In this document: positions 1 to 10,313 of the stretch, in pieces
Numbering within the stretch: position 1 is the first letter of the stretch
How the letters are laid out: every line of letters begins with the position of its first letter
Assembly (NCBI GenBank): GCA_011763485.2
Contig: JAANSK020112240.1
Coordinates: 1-26,588 of the forward strand
Reading direction: 5' to 3'
Origin: Isoetes engelmannii
Taxonomy: Eukaryota; Streptophyta; Lycopodiopsida; Isoetales; Isoetaceae
DNA length: 26,588 bases
Position numbers and translations under genes: made by a program
The notes under the pieces: model-generated
Database searches by the model: none
What the model saw: only the letters and a program-made list of their open reading frames with translations
Told to the model about the DNA's origin: nothing

Positions 1-115
1 CGGTCCCTTCTTGTTCTTGTTTTTGTTCTTGTGGTCGCATGTCCTTGGGACACTGCCTTTGTGGTGCGACATTAAAAATATTCTTCCTTCCTTCCTTCCT
101 TCCTTCCTTTTGGAG
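1..115 (+). mobile_element. LINE 3' terminus with TTCC microsatellite tail
   Basis: The segment CTGCCTTTGTGGTGCGACAT followed by TAAAA (about 53-77) also occurs on the minus strand near 9641-9665. In both places it is followed at once by a simple-repeat tail, here about six TTCC units (90-113). The first bases, CGGTCCC, match the end of the GGACTTCGGTCC hairpin motif found upstream of the same terminus in the 9.7-kb copy. The window therefore starts inside the 3' UTR of the same non-LTR retrotransposon family. Only the last ~90 nt of the element are visible, so its coding part cannot be judged. Confidence 0.7.
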
Positions 116-735
116 ATTAATGTGCAGACCTATGTTTTTACAAAAAATATACGGAGCATGTAAATATTGTTGCATACTAGCAGCTGCATATGCCATAAGC
201 GAAACATCATCAACAGACATAAGTGAGAATTCCCTCGTTTCAACTTATGTAACATGCCACATTTAACCAAATCAAATGCACGTAGAATTTTCAAGTTAGG
301 TAGTTTCTATTTTTTCGACCATCAATCATCCGTATGCACCAAAGCGCAATTTTTTCGACGGTGTTAAGAAACTTCGCCAAAGAAAAAGTTGTTTGATGGT
401 GTTAAAAAAGCTTATTTTTTGTGGACACGGCATTGAAAGATTTGGTTCATGTTTTCTGGGTCACTCTTACTTTATCTTAAAATTCTTCCTCGTTTATGTT
501 TCATCATTTCTTTGAGATATTGTCATGGGCTCTAGCTAGCATCGTTTAGTTTACAATACTAAGTCCATGCACATGCATGTAGCTATCTTGTTGAGAAGCT
601 CAAATTTGATATGAGAAGCCCAAGATGCATTTAGCTGGCTCTTCGGATACAACACTAAACTTCCTACGATTCTAATCCACCCAATAAATAACCTTCATAT
701 GATGATAATGAGATATAACTGTTGAAGCGATGGGC
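116..735. other. AT-rich intergenic stretch
   Basis: I see no open frame, RNA gene or repeat that I can support here. The sequence is AT-rich, with short T and A runs. Confidence 0.5.
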
Positions 736-739
736 TAGC

Positions 740-844
740 TAACACCCTGTTTTAACCAAATGGTCGAGGCCGCACCAAGCAAGCGCAGCTGCAGTGCGGC
801 CGAGGCCATTTGGTTGCCCATAACTGCCCCAAACCAAGGTGTTA
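740..844. repeat. Foldback element, unit 1
   Basis: The ends are TAACACCCTG (740-749) and CAAGGTGTTA (835-844), inverted with 9 of 10 positions matching. Inside, 754-775 and 794-815 form a hairpin. AACCAAATGG and GGCCGCAC pair perfectly at its two ends, about 19 of 22 positions pair overall, and the loop is 18 nt. The interior is clearly more GC-rich than the flanks. It looks like a small non-autonomous foldback or MITE element. I cannot assign a superfamily because no clean target-site duplication is visible. Confidence 0.55.
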
Positions 845-848
845 ACAG

Positions 849-985
849 CCTTAACACCCGTCCAGAGGCTTATTATCACATGCACTGCCACGTGTCAACA
901 AATAAATGTGTTATGGTGATAACAATTCTTGTTATGGCCATAACATGTGAGTTTTTGATAACAAGCCCTGGACAAGGTGTTAAGG
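849..985. repeat. Foldback element, unit 2
   Basis: The left end CCTTAACACCCGTCC (849-863) is the near-perfect inverse of GGACAAGGTGTTAAGG (970-985). The interior holds a perfect 14-bp palindrome, GTTATGGCCATAAC (931-944), and a related imperfect one (GTTATGGTGATAAC) just upstream. The termini share TTAACACC with unit 1, so the two are probably the same family inserted next to each other, or one composite element. Confidence 0.55.
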
Positions 986-1593
986 AAAGATGACTTGGTT
1001 TTGAGAACCACTAGTATAGTAAATTTTCTTCACAATGTCCTCTAGATATTTTAGGAGTCAACAAACTTCAGTTCTGGAGCATAATTTTGATAGAATGCTA
1101 CCATAATGTCTCAATGTGTCTCTCTCCATAATATCTCAACCTGCTATGAATTTACACATTCAAACATTCATACACGATCGTTCATATTTTCCAAAAGGTC
1201 GAGCTCCATCTCAAGTATAAACTCAGATGCACGTGTATCATAGACATAAGCAACTTCCTTGTACCAAATAGCAAAAGCTTGTGAATCCATGGGGTGCTTC
1301 TAAGTCAAAAAGTGTTGATGAAGAATAATAGGGAGTGAAGAGCTGAAATGACTGGGAGAATCTCTTTTCAAAAGGAGGACTATATATACAAATGCACAGT
1401 TCAGGAATACTTCCCCGATATTTGCTCCTACATTTCCACCCCTATTATACAATCTGAGTAACTTGAAGTGCCACTACACGTTACAACACACACCTTAAAG
1501 AAGTACAAGTTGCGCATCCAATTTCTGCTATCCCAATGATGCAAAAAAGCCAAGTTGCAAACGGAAAATATCATTGATTGAACTGAACTGATT
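986..1593. other. Region downstream of the DUF4091 gene
   Basis: This lies immediately 3' of the minus-strand DUF4091 stop codon and presumably includes its 3' UTR. No canonical AATAAA could be picked out on that strand, and no other gene is evident. Confidence 0.4.
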
Positions 1594-4500
1594 TTATGTT
1601 ATTCTGCATGAGTGATAAACTTCAGAACGAAAGGCATCAATGGGCACATGATCATGAGCATAATTTTCAGGCCCAAAATAGAGTCCGCATTTTTCTAGAA
1701 GACTCAATGCTGCACCTCGGCCATATCGAGAAGCATACAGATTGAGATACTCATAATCCTGTCCAGAATCCAGAAATAAATTAATATTATTCTTTTCTAT
1801 TTTAACAAAAGAGCATATCTATACAGAGGGGAGGGGATCACATCACCCAAAGAGCATAATAATGTCACTTGATTTATCCTACTAAACATCAAAAGGAGAA
1901 CTTCAAATATAAAGAACTAGTTAGAAGCCAGAATTATGAGGGCATGGTAGTCTGAACATCAAAAATGGGCTTTTCCATGTAATAGTTTGTCACAGCTTGG
2001 ACCTTTTATCTTTTTTCTCTGGCTTCTGTGTGCTGTAGAAAATTTCCTATTTATACTGGAATAGAGAGGCGAGTTTGTTAGCATTGTATCACTTTGATTC
2101 ATAACTTTCTTCTTCTGACATAATTCGTGAACATATAAAGCTACAGATGGAGCTTCCTTAATTATTATTGGCTTGTGAAAGAGGCAGTGAAATCTTGACA
2201 TCATGATAGTAGGCTGTTAACTTAAAAATAAAATCCTACTCAGATTTAGTTATGTCTATATCCCAAGCAGCACAAGCTCACAGCTCTTCCTGTAGAAAGG
2301 GCACATGGGATGTATACTGTGATATGGTGAAGTTCTATGCAGTTGTATCTCTGTGTATCTGGATTTCCGGGAGATGTCCCGATATTGGGATCTTGCAACT
2401 TTTGTTAGAAACAGAGGATGGACTGGGTAACGAACCAAAGGAACTACCACCCCTTACATATAGTGTCCAACTCTCTTCCTCAATGGACCTCATCTGACAC
2501 TTGCAGCCTCTTGGGATGGACAGGCAGGCCTAGCTCTGATACCGCGGATGGAGCAGCTGCGGGACCTCTTATTTGCAAACAGGAAGAGCTACCGCCCTGT
2601 CTGCTTATTACATATAGTTCAACCATATGAACCTTCCCCTCGAGGTGTTCTTCCACAACTTGCAAGCCTTCTGCTACTTCTGATCAAGAACCCCTGCAAG
2701 ATCCTTATAAACCGATTCTCTGTAGCTACCTTCGGCTGTTTCATAGTTCAGTCACCACAGTCATATCACTATCTAGATTACATCCATAAAATTGTTAAAT
2801 AATATAGGCAGAATTTCTATAAAAGTGGGCGATCAAGGCCTCTGCCACGTGCTTTATTTTCCAGGATTTTGCCCTTGGATACACAGACTTATTTACAACA
2901 AAAGTGGTGAAGAATTGAGAAGATAAGACAGGGTATTTCAAGCTTTCACACACCTCCTGTAGTTTACTAAGTTTCACTTCCTGCTCCTTCAGCATCTATC
3001 CAATTTTGGCAATTAATTTAGAGGCTTGTCTGTTCTACAGCATGCACCAAAGAAACAAGCCATTCGGCTCCCATTAGGAGATTTTATAGCACCGGTAACG
3101 GAACAAAAGGTAACGGAATTGGGGGCCCGGGAACTGGGAAGGGCTTTAAGAGGCTGTTTCTGTCATAAGAAGGTGATAGTTGGGTCGTTTAATTGAATAG
3201 GGGGAGTTAAGAGGATAGGCTGAAACAACAGAATGGGATGGATGTGACGTGCCAGAAAATAAGTTAGCTGGAAGAGGGTATGCACCTGTAAACCGCTTAG
3301 AATACCTTTTAAGCGTTCCATAACATGCACCAAAGAAATAAGCCATTCGACTCCCTTTAGGAGAAGATATAGCACCGGTGGTTTGGAACAGAAGTTAACA
3401 GAATTGGGGGCCCGGGGAACTGAACAGGATTTAAGAGGATGTTTCTGTCATAAGAAGATGATAGATGGGTCGTGTGATTGAATAGAGGAAGTTAAGAGGA
3501 TAGACTGAAACAGCAGAATGGGATGGAGGTGACGTGCCAGAAAATAGGTTAGCTGGAAGGGGGTATGCACCTGTAAACCGCTTAGAATACGTTCTAAACG
3601 GGCTGATGCAACAGGCTCAGTGGCCTCTGGATCAAAAACTTCCCCTGGATAGAAAAGCACGCCATCACCTGGGGGCAATCCACGGCGAAACCTTATCTGC
3701 ACCACCAAAATCTGGTATCATAAACACAAATAAGTCAAGAATAAATTCTTTTATGATTACCTCAGCTGCAGGGGCCAGTGCCTTTTCATAACAGTTAGCA
3801 CCCCAATAAAGAAATCCTGTGCCCCCTTCCTTCCAGACACGCCACATTACAGCTCTGTGTTGGGTACCTCGCATACCAAGATGCCAATTTGGATGTGGGT
3901 CGGAGGGCCCCATGCAGACATACGTCCACCATTCCTTCGTGAAGAGATGTGGCAAATATATGAGTGCTTCCAATATCTTCACATTTCAAACAATGTTTAC
4001 CGTACTTACCTCATTATTTTCAGGTTGCAGCTCGCCCAGAATGTCTTTTATCAGCTCTTCATGACCACCAAGGACCCATTCGCTGCAACAGAAGGTTAGC
4101 ATGCATCAGTACTTCAACCAACTCCCTGTCTATGGTCTAGTCAAATAGTTCTCCCTGATATGCCCACATTTTAATTTTCACGCACTCAAGAAACTTAAGT
4201 TTCAATATATGAGAAGGCAATGAAAGCACACAGAAATGCGAAGATATTATCATGATACCCATCACTTGACCAAACATTTCACGACGACATCCATGCAGCA
4301 TAAACTTGTTCATACGCCAAGGGCTGTTATGATCAGCACTTCTAACCCACTACCTACTATGCAGGCTCATAAACAGCGCTTTTTAGCTTTCCCCAGGATT
4401 TAGTTATCCTTCTCTCTGCAATTCAAGGAGGCAACCATGCATCGAGATAAAGACTGTTCATTCAGCATTAAAAAATCTGCATGAACCTAAATATCTCCTC

Positions 4501-7500
4501 TTCCTGTGTCAGCACAGAACAAGTGCAATTCCCAGCTACACTCTTCCCTTGGAAAATAGGCATATTTCTAAAATGTTCCCACATTGGAGGCACATCAAAT
4601 TAGGCACATGCCAAGTCCTTACCAAGGCTTTAGAAGAGCCACCTTTTAATTCTGAAACTAGCACATCTTTGCTGCAGTCTCCATCCATATGATTGTTTCC
4701 TCATCGAATAATCATCTCTCCTTGTTGGTTATAATCGATTGAAGTCCATACATTGGAGTTGTTTTCCTATCACCTATTTTTCACAGGTTGTTAATAATAA
4801 GATCATCCTTGAAAAGCTTTGTCATCCCTATTCTTGCTCCTCTATCCATGACTGCAAGGGACATCTGACACACTGCTACCTTGGCAATCTACAGGGAATT
4901 CTAATAAGGTGCCTTTCTACAAGCACGCCTTTAAGGAAATGTCTTGGTCCACGTAATCCAGTCACATAATGTGGGCCTGCTCATGCAATTATACACCTCT
5001 CCTGTCGAAGCTCAGACCTGAGTAATCCAGGTCTTGGTGGCACACAAACATCCAATATGATGTCATGGCTAACGGTTTTCTGTTGCATAAGCACTAATTT
5101 ATCTTCTCACACTTCCACCAATAAGAAATGGCTTAAGAATCTAACACACTTCCCATGTTTGCATAATGCCAGCCATTACTTGCTGCGATTGTACCTTTAT
5201 GATAGGTTGCTGAACCAAAAAGAAACAGAAACCAGAAACATTTGAAATGCCATTTTAAGTAGCAATTATATATCTGTAATACAGGTTGCATTTATGACCC
5301 GAATCAAGCCAGGATTCTAAAATAACCAAATATCGGAAAGGAAGAAAGATGTCAATACCAAAAGACTTTACCTTGTACAATAGATTTGTGTATGTGGCCG
5401 CAGAAAAGTGGGGACCTTCACAAACGCCTCAAAACTACCAGGTGGCACAGAAGCATTGCTTGGGCCTGTTAATGCAAATAGATTTACAGTACCACAGATT
5501 TGATATTAACCCAAAGAATTTAAATCATCCAATCACAGGATTGATAAATCATATCATGACAAACAAACTGGGCTAGCAACCCCATAATATGAGCGAATGA
5601 ATTGCACCATCTTATTTTGAACTTCGAATAATTTTTATAGCAAATGGCTTGTTATCATGTGTTCAAGAAAATCGAGACACGAGTGAAGAAAATGGCTTTG
5701 TCTTGTAGCCTACCCTTATTTGTCTTATTGTCAAGTCGGAAAATAGGAGAACTAGTTTGCCCAGAGGATGTTGTAAAAATTCACATATTGACTACAAATC
5801 CCTATGCATCCCCCCCGGCCTACAGGATCTCCAGACAGTCAACTAAATCAAACAAACTAAAAAACCACAAATAGAGCATTAGGGAAGGCGCTACACTCAT
5901 ACCACAATAGTAAGTAGTTAATACTCGTGCATCAGAAGCAACCGATCGTATTTTCTCTGCCATTGTCCGTATAGTCTCATACTGCTCCAAACTCAAAGGC
6001 TAAAAAGATAACCACCAATCAGAGGACTTGTATGTAACAGCTAGTGTCTTCTAAAGCTAAAGATGCAATCTAATTCTGTAGAATATGTGTTTATTTCTAA
6101 GCAAATTATCATAGTTGATGCTCTAATATTTCTAGTGTTTTTCTTCTCACCTCATCCCATAGGTAAAAATAAGCCTTCTTCCAATGAGATTTCGTCTTTA
6201 ATATTTCTAGTTCTTTGCGTGCAACATCTTCCCCTGTGCTTGTACTGTGGTATTCAGTCAAATCATAACTTAGAAAATATGTTTAAATGCAGAAAGCAAC
6301 ACTCCAAATGTTTACGCCCTTAAGCACCTGGTCAAAACTGGTGCATATGGAACAGCATATGCAGCTAGTCTTGGATCAGAATAGTACTCTTCAGCCTTTG
6401 GATGATCAGCTGCTCCACAAGCGACAACACGTGGAAACCAAAAAAGAAAAGCAGACACGGTTTAACATGAGCTACAACACTTCGATGCATAACCTATTCA
6501 CAGATATTTAAATAAGAATCAACACAGATATAAAATACCAGGCCAAGGACAAGTATATGTCAAGACGCGCATGCTATCACCCCATCTGCAAAAGTATGGG
6601 CTTATCCTGTATTGCAGGAGCCATTTGTAATGCATGTCCAAAGCAGAATACCAGGCATTGCTCCCATGTTCAACACCAAACCGGTCCTCAATAACAGTCT
6701 CGGATATCTTTCATGATGTAAAGGTAGTACAAACAAAATCTTAGCATTAATTCTATTCTCTGAAAGGATACCCCAAAAACAGAAGGGAGTGATGGTGTCA
6801 ATGGCAACACAAAATCCCAAACAGTAATGTTTATCTTCACTCTGATTGCCAATTCTGTATCACTGTCCCCATCAATATCCATTTTTCCATTTTCTTCATG
6901 AGACATTGATAATGATGGATGTCTAAGAAGTTTTTCTAACCCACAATGAATAGACCGGAGTCCATCTGCCTGCATCATCTATGCATTAGCTGCAAACAAT
7001 GACATGTCTTATATTATTTAAAGAAAGCAATCTAACGTCCAATTACCACTTCTTGTGTCAAATTTTCATTTGTAGTACTGGTGGTCGATATAAGATCCTG
7101 AATATCTTTCCGGACCTCCCTTCTATCTGCCTCAGTAGGACTCCTTATCTCATCCCTACAAAGAATACACTTCTAAATTCTGAATATCATGGCAACATGT
7201 ACTTTTCTGAGGGATGCATTTATAAGATTGGATAATACATCTAAAAACATCAATCTGCTTTGTCCATCTCTATAAAACCCACAACTTGAAATCAGACAAG
7301 GTAGATAATTACTCTGCATTGCCCTTCACAGCAGTGATGCATATTTCACCCTCATAAAGGCCAGGTGGCTGCGCAGAAGGAACATCCACCGATAACCAGA
7401 TTCCACAAGTCTCTCTGTCAAATATCAGGCAAAACCGAGCAATAATTACTTTCAAGGGAAAACCTGAAAGGGAAGCATTTTAGAAGTTAACACATTTATA

Positions 7501-8222
7501 ACCACCCCAATCTAAAGAGTCAACAACATTAAAACAGTGTCCAAGTTTATGTTAACAGAAAAAACTGCATTAAACTGCAGAAAGGCAGCACACCGACCCA
7601 GGCAATAAGGAGATATTTGCAATTGGCATCTTCAAAGGAACAAGAGCATCTGGGACCCCAAGAATAGGTATAACATGCCTTGCTGTCACAGACTTTCCAA
7701 CTTCCAGCCTGCAAGGAGGTTAAACAAAAAAGAGCTCATCAATTCGCGTACCAGCTGTGAGGAAACCATTGTAAACTTACTCGGCACCCGAGCTAGATTT
7801 AAGATTAGTAAACTGTAGCTTAACATGTCCTGCAGATCCCCCACCAGACCATGAAATTTTTGGTCGTAAAGCAAGTTGGGCGCTCTCTCTTTCATTTCGA
7901 GCTGCAAGTAAGTGTAACTGGTGGAAGAAATTACTTGGTTAAAGTCACACTTTAGCAGAGGCATATACAGACATCCAGGCATGAGCTTATATAATGTCAC
8001 AAGTACCTGTTCTGATGACCTAGGTGGTTCTTGGTGGCTGATCGTTGCTGTACTTGGCATGCACCAGACATGGAGCAAATCTGAGGTTGGTTGCTTGGTG
8101 ACATCTACTACTCTGCCGACTGAATTTGTAGATTTAACACTTGCCTCGTTCCAACCATATCCAGTTCCTCCACCAGCAATGCCTTCTACCGGAGGAGCCT
8201 GATAATCGGCACTATTTTGCAT
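1594..8222 (-). CDS. GH123-like / DUF4091 protein, 15 exons, 648 aa
   Basis: Exons in transcript order: 8222-8007, 7917-7781, 7708-7598, 7414-7313, 7155-7047, 6969-6772, 6707-6539, 6409-6328, 6244-6151, 5999-5903, 5465-5372, 4082-4010, 3934-3761, 3696-3571, 1758-1594. They sum to 1947 nt, every junction is GT-AG, and all phases agree. The protein begins with a short flexible segment and shows no signal peptide. Family-typical blocks follow: AARNERES (about residue 77), VWDFVLPLTPSLPSVFG, TYTCPWPADHP, YLWDEP (403-407), LTTYYCGPS, WWTYVCMGPSDPHPNWHLG, LYWGANCYE and FYPGE...ARLERIL (567-590), the C-terminal DUF4091 signature. Bacterial GH123 enzymes are beta-N-acetylgalactosaminidases using an adjacent Asp-Glu pair; D405-E406 is the obvious candidate here. 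The plant substrate is not established as far as I know. The start is the first in-frame ATG after an upstream stop; an 11-codon upstream ORF lies at 8289-8254. The exons show no nonsense codons, so the gene looks functional. Confidence 0.88.
2532..2770 (-). mobile_element. LTR retrotransposon remnant with tRNA-iMet-type primer-binding site
   Basis: On the minus strand, 2543-2532 reads GGTATCAGAGCT. Its first 11 bases match the usual plant tRNA-iMet primer-binding site. Immediately upstream on that strand is an LTR-like stretch with a TATA-like TTTATAAGG (2711-2703) and an AATAAG near its end (2573-2568). The piece lies inside the last intron of the DUF4091 gene, in the same orientation. A weakly similar stretch near 2435-2480 might be the partner LTR, which would suggest a TRIM-sized element. 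No gag or pol is seen. Confidence 0.5.
3041..3605 (-). repeat. 285-bp tandem duplication spanning an exon 3' end
   Basis: Two adjacent direct copies, about 3041-3323 and 3324-3605, are close to identical over most of their length. Both contain the CATGCACCAAAGAAA start, the GGGGGCCCGGG block and the TATGCACCTGTAAACCGCTT end. The right copy holds the real 3' end of exon 14 and its donor (exon end 3571). The left copy lies wholly in the intron and keeps the same exon end and GT donor at 3286/3285, offset by 285. Confidence 0.85.
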
Positions 8223-8253
8223 CTTCAGAGAGCTGCGAGACGATGCCGAATTA

Positions 8254-8289
8254 TTAGTTCCCACGTTGGTACTGATAGTAGGAAGGCAT
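8254..8289 (-). promoter_or_regulatory. Short upstream ORF in the presumed 5' leader
   Basis: An 11-codon ATG-to-TAA frame lies 31 bases before the predicted ATG of the DUF4091 gene, in another frame. If the transcript starts upstream of it, it could lower translation of the main frame. The transcription start is unknown, so this is only a candidate. Confidence 0.25.
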
Positions 8290-8580
8290 ATATTTTTCTT
8301 CAGCGAATTTGGAGGACGTTATCGCCTTCATCAATAAAATATTACAATTCAAAGAACCCTTCTCGTTGCTCAAATATCAACATTCAAGAACCCTTCCCAT
8401 TGCAACATTCGCTTGATTTATTGGTTTGACATCAACCATTTCCAGCTCGTTTGGGGTTTTACTTGCTTGATGTCTTAAACCATTGAGAAAATTTATTGAA
8501 GATTTAACGTGCTTGTCTCATCATAACCATTGTATGGCAGTATATATATTTTCCTACTAAACAGGCAGTTCGGGTCCCGG

Positions 8581-8880
8581 CCTTGTATATGGGGACAACC
8601 CTACTACAAGTCCACTGTGGCGGAAGTCCTTCCTGTAACGCCCTAGTGAACATTGCTGTTAGCACCGGCACCATTGGCGGCCCGACCCATTTGAGGAGTT
8701 CGGCTTGCATACCATCTAAATCTGCTACCTTCCCATTGATGAGACGCTGGAGGCCCATGATTACGTCGTCCACTGTTATGATTAATGGTAACCCCGTCTA
8801 TGAGGGCACTGACGCTTGTCTGTGCAGAGGATCATACAGCTGTTGAAGGTGCTGGACCCATTGCTCTGCAGTAATGTCTC
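8581..8880 (-). pseudogene. LINE reverse transcriptase fragment
   Basis: Minus-strand translation gives DDVIMGLQRLINGKVADLDG, then AELLKWVGPP and VVPIYKAG. This is the conserved N-terminal part of non-LTR retrotransposon reverse transcriptases (the GKAxGxDGxxAExLK...VPIYKxG pattern). A short upstream piece (DITAEQWVQHLQQLYDP) reads in a related frame but hits a stop. The fragment ends abruptly after the VPIYKAG block, before the catalytic YxDD, and at the other side meets a run of G. It is a dead, truncated insertion. Confidence 0.75.
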
Positions 8881-8884
8881 CCAC

Positions 8885-8912
8885 GGGGGGGGGGGGGGGG
8901 GGGGGGGGGGGG
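8885..8912. repeat. Homopolymer of 28 G
   Basis: An uninterrupted run of 28 G lies on the plus strand at the edge of the LINE fragment. Such a run can form G-quadruplexes and is prone to length variation and sequencing error, so its exact length should be treated as approximate. Confidence 0.9.
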
Positions 8913-9000
8913 TGTGCCTTCCTTAGCACCTCTCTCCTGAAGCTCCTGGGTGACGTTCCAAGAGGTCACAATGATAGCATATAGTTGAAAATCAACATAT

Positions 9001-9260
9001 TGTGACGACCATATAGATATTATATGTACATGGCTTTTTGCTAGTGTATATAAAGGGGGCATTCAACATGATATTTGGCCTTCTAGATCAATGCCCGTTG
9101 TGAGCCTTTCTTGTCAGAATTCTCCCATTCTGTTGCACCCTTCATGACATTGTACATATATCATGTATTCAATATAGTTTCTCCCTTTTTTTTGCATTCC
9201 TGTTTCCAATTCTCAGTCCATAGTTTTCTGGTATCTGGTCTGTGAATTCATAATAGTTTT
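9001..9260 (+). mobile_element. Possible LTR or promoter remnant
   Basis: TATATAAAGGGGG (about 9047-9059) is a strong plant TATA box with nothing coding behind it. About 170 nt downstream, TGGTATCTGGTC matches the iMet primer-binding site TGGTATCAGAGC at 9 of 12 positions. This order (TATA box, leader, primer-binding-like site) resembles a decayed LTR plus primer site on the plus strand. No second LTR or pol was found. Confidence 0.25.
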
Positions 9261-9611
9261 GAGCTGGAATCCTTTCCCCAGTTGTAATCTAATTTTTCCT
9301 TGTCTCCTTGTCCATTCTTCTGCCATCATGGAGGATGTTGCAACAAGGAAGGAAGTTGGGTTAGCCTTGATGCACCAAGTCCATTGGCCCATGTATAATA
9401 TTCTTAGAAAAATATTCCCCCTACCCACACATAGCAACCCAAAAAGAGTACAAACACAATCGCCAATTGTAAATAAAGGATCATAATAGATGTTAATAGT
9501 CTACTAGTTCAACAAGTTGCATAAAGTATTGGCCATACTCTGATCGACAAAAGTCCCCCGACAAGAAAATACACTTTTAGATGTGGGCAAGGGGGTTCTC
9601 TCGTCATCCAG

Positions 9612-9783
9612 CTCGTGGTAAAAGATAAGATAAGATATTTTAATGTCGCACCACAAAGGCAGCATCCAATTGGACATGTGACGGCACAGTACAAAGGGGG
9701 ACCGAAGTCCTTAAACCGAACGGGGACCGAAGTCCTGGAACAATACAAATGGGCCTAAGCCCGTGAAAACAGGACCGAAGTCC
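9612..9783 (-). mobile_element. LINE 3' terminus with four small hairpins and an ATCTT tail
   Basis: Read on the minus strand, the region carries GGACTTCGGTCC three times (9783-9772, 9735-9724, 9710-9699) and GGGCTTAGGCCC once (9762-9751). The shared terminus CTGCCTTTGTGGTGCGACAT + TAAAA follows, then a tail of about three ATCTT units. Each 12-mer folds as a 4-bp stem with a 4-nt loop; three have the very stable C(UUCG)G loop. The same terminus is seen at the window start with a TTCC tail, so this is a repeated non-LTR element. Confidence 0.75.
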
Positions 9784-10060
9784 CGAAATAGTAAACATCA
9801 AAATGAAATGGTCTGCCCCTTAACATTTACCTGTGAAAAAACAAGGCAGAGGAAATTATGGCCCTACCACATAGGCACGAGCAGTCCAAATTTTAATGCA
9901 AAAAGTCTTAGTGGCTGAGGCCTTGCAAATGATGGTGGACCATTCTGGACATTGGTGTACTCTTTCAATTGTGTTGCATGTCTCTTTGAGCAGAAACACC
10001 AAGTTTGGGCTTCATCTAGTGCGATAAGGAGCATCGCCCATTCAACTCACCCAAGCAAGA
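9784..10060 (-). pseudogene. Possible 3' coding remnant of the same LINE
   Basis: Upstream of the hairpins on the minus strand a frame of about 60 codons (including ALDEAQTWCFCSKRHATQLK) runs to a stop near 9870. Its position between unknown sequence and the LINE 3' UTR suggests the C-terminus of ORF2. I recognise no domain in it, so the call rests on position alone. Confidence 0.25.
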
Positions 10061-10313
10061 GTGTTGTTCAGTTGGCTAAGAAGATGCCATAAATCATGGC
10101 CAATTTCTGTTAATTCCTTTTTAGCATTGCTCCGTAGTATTTGAAGGATCTCTATTGATCCTACAGTTCTTAGCCTTATGCCCTTCTCTTCTTCCTAGCT
10201 CTACATTAATAACATAAACCCTAACAGTTTATACTGGATCCGTTCTATATGGCCAATGACTTTTTGTTCCAATGTTGACATTAAAATGATATATTCGATT
10301 GTACAAGAAAAAT

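Noticed and set aside
10208-10222. AAACCCTAA telo-box near the M50-like stop codon
   Set aside because: A single short motif downstream of the gene, not in a promoter position and expected by chance.
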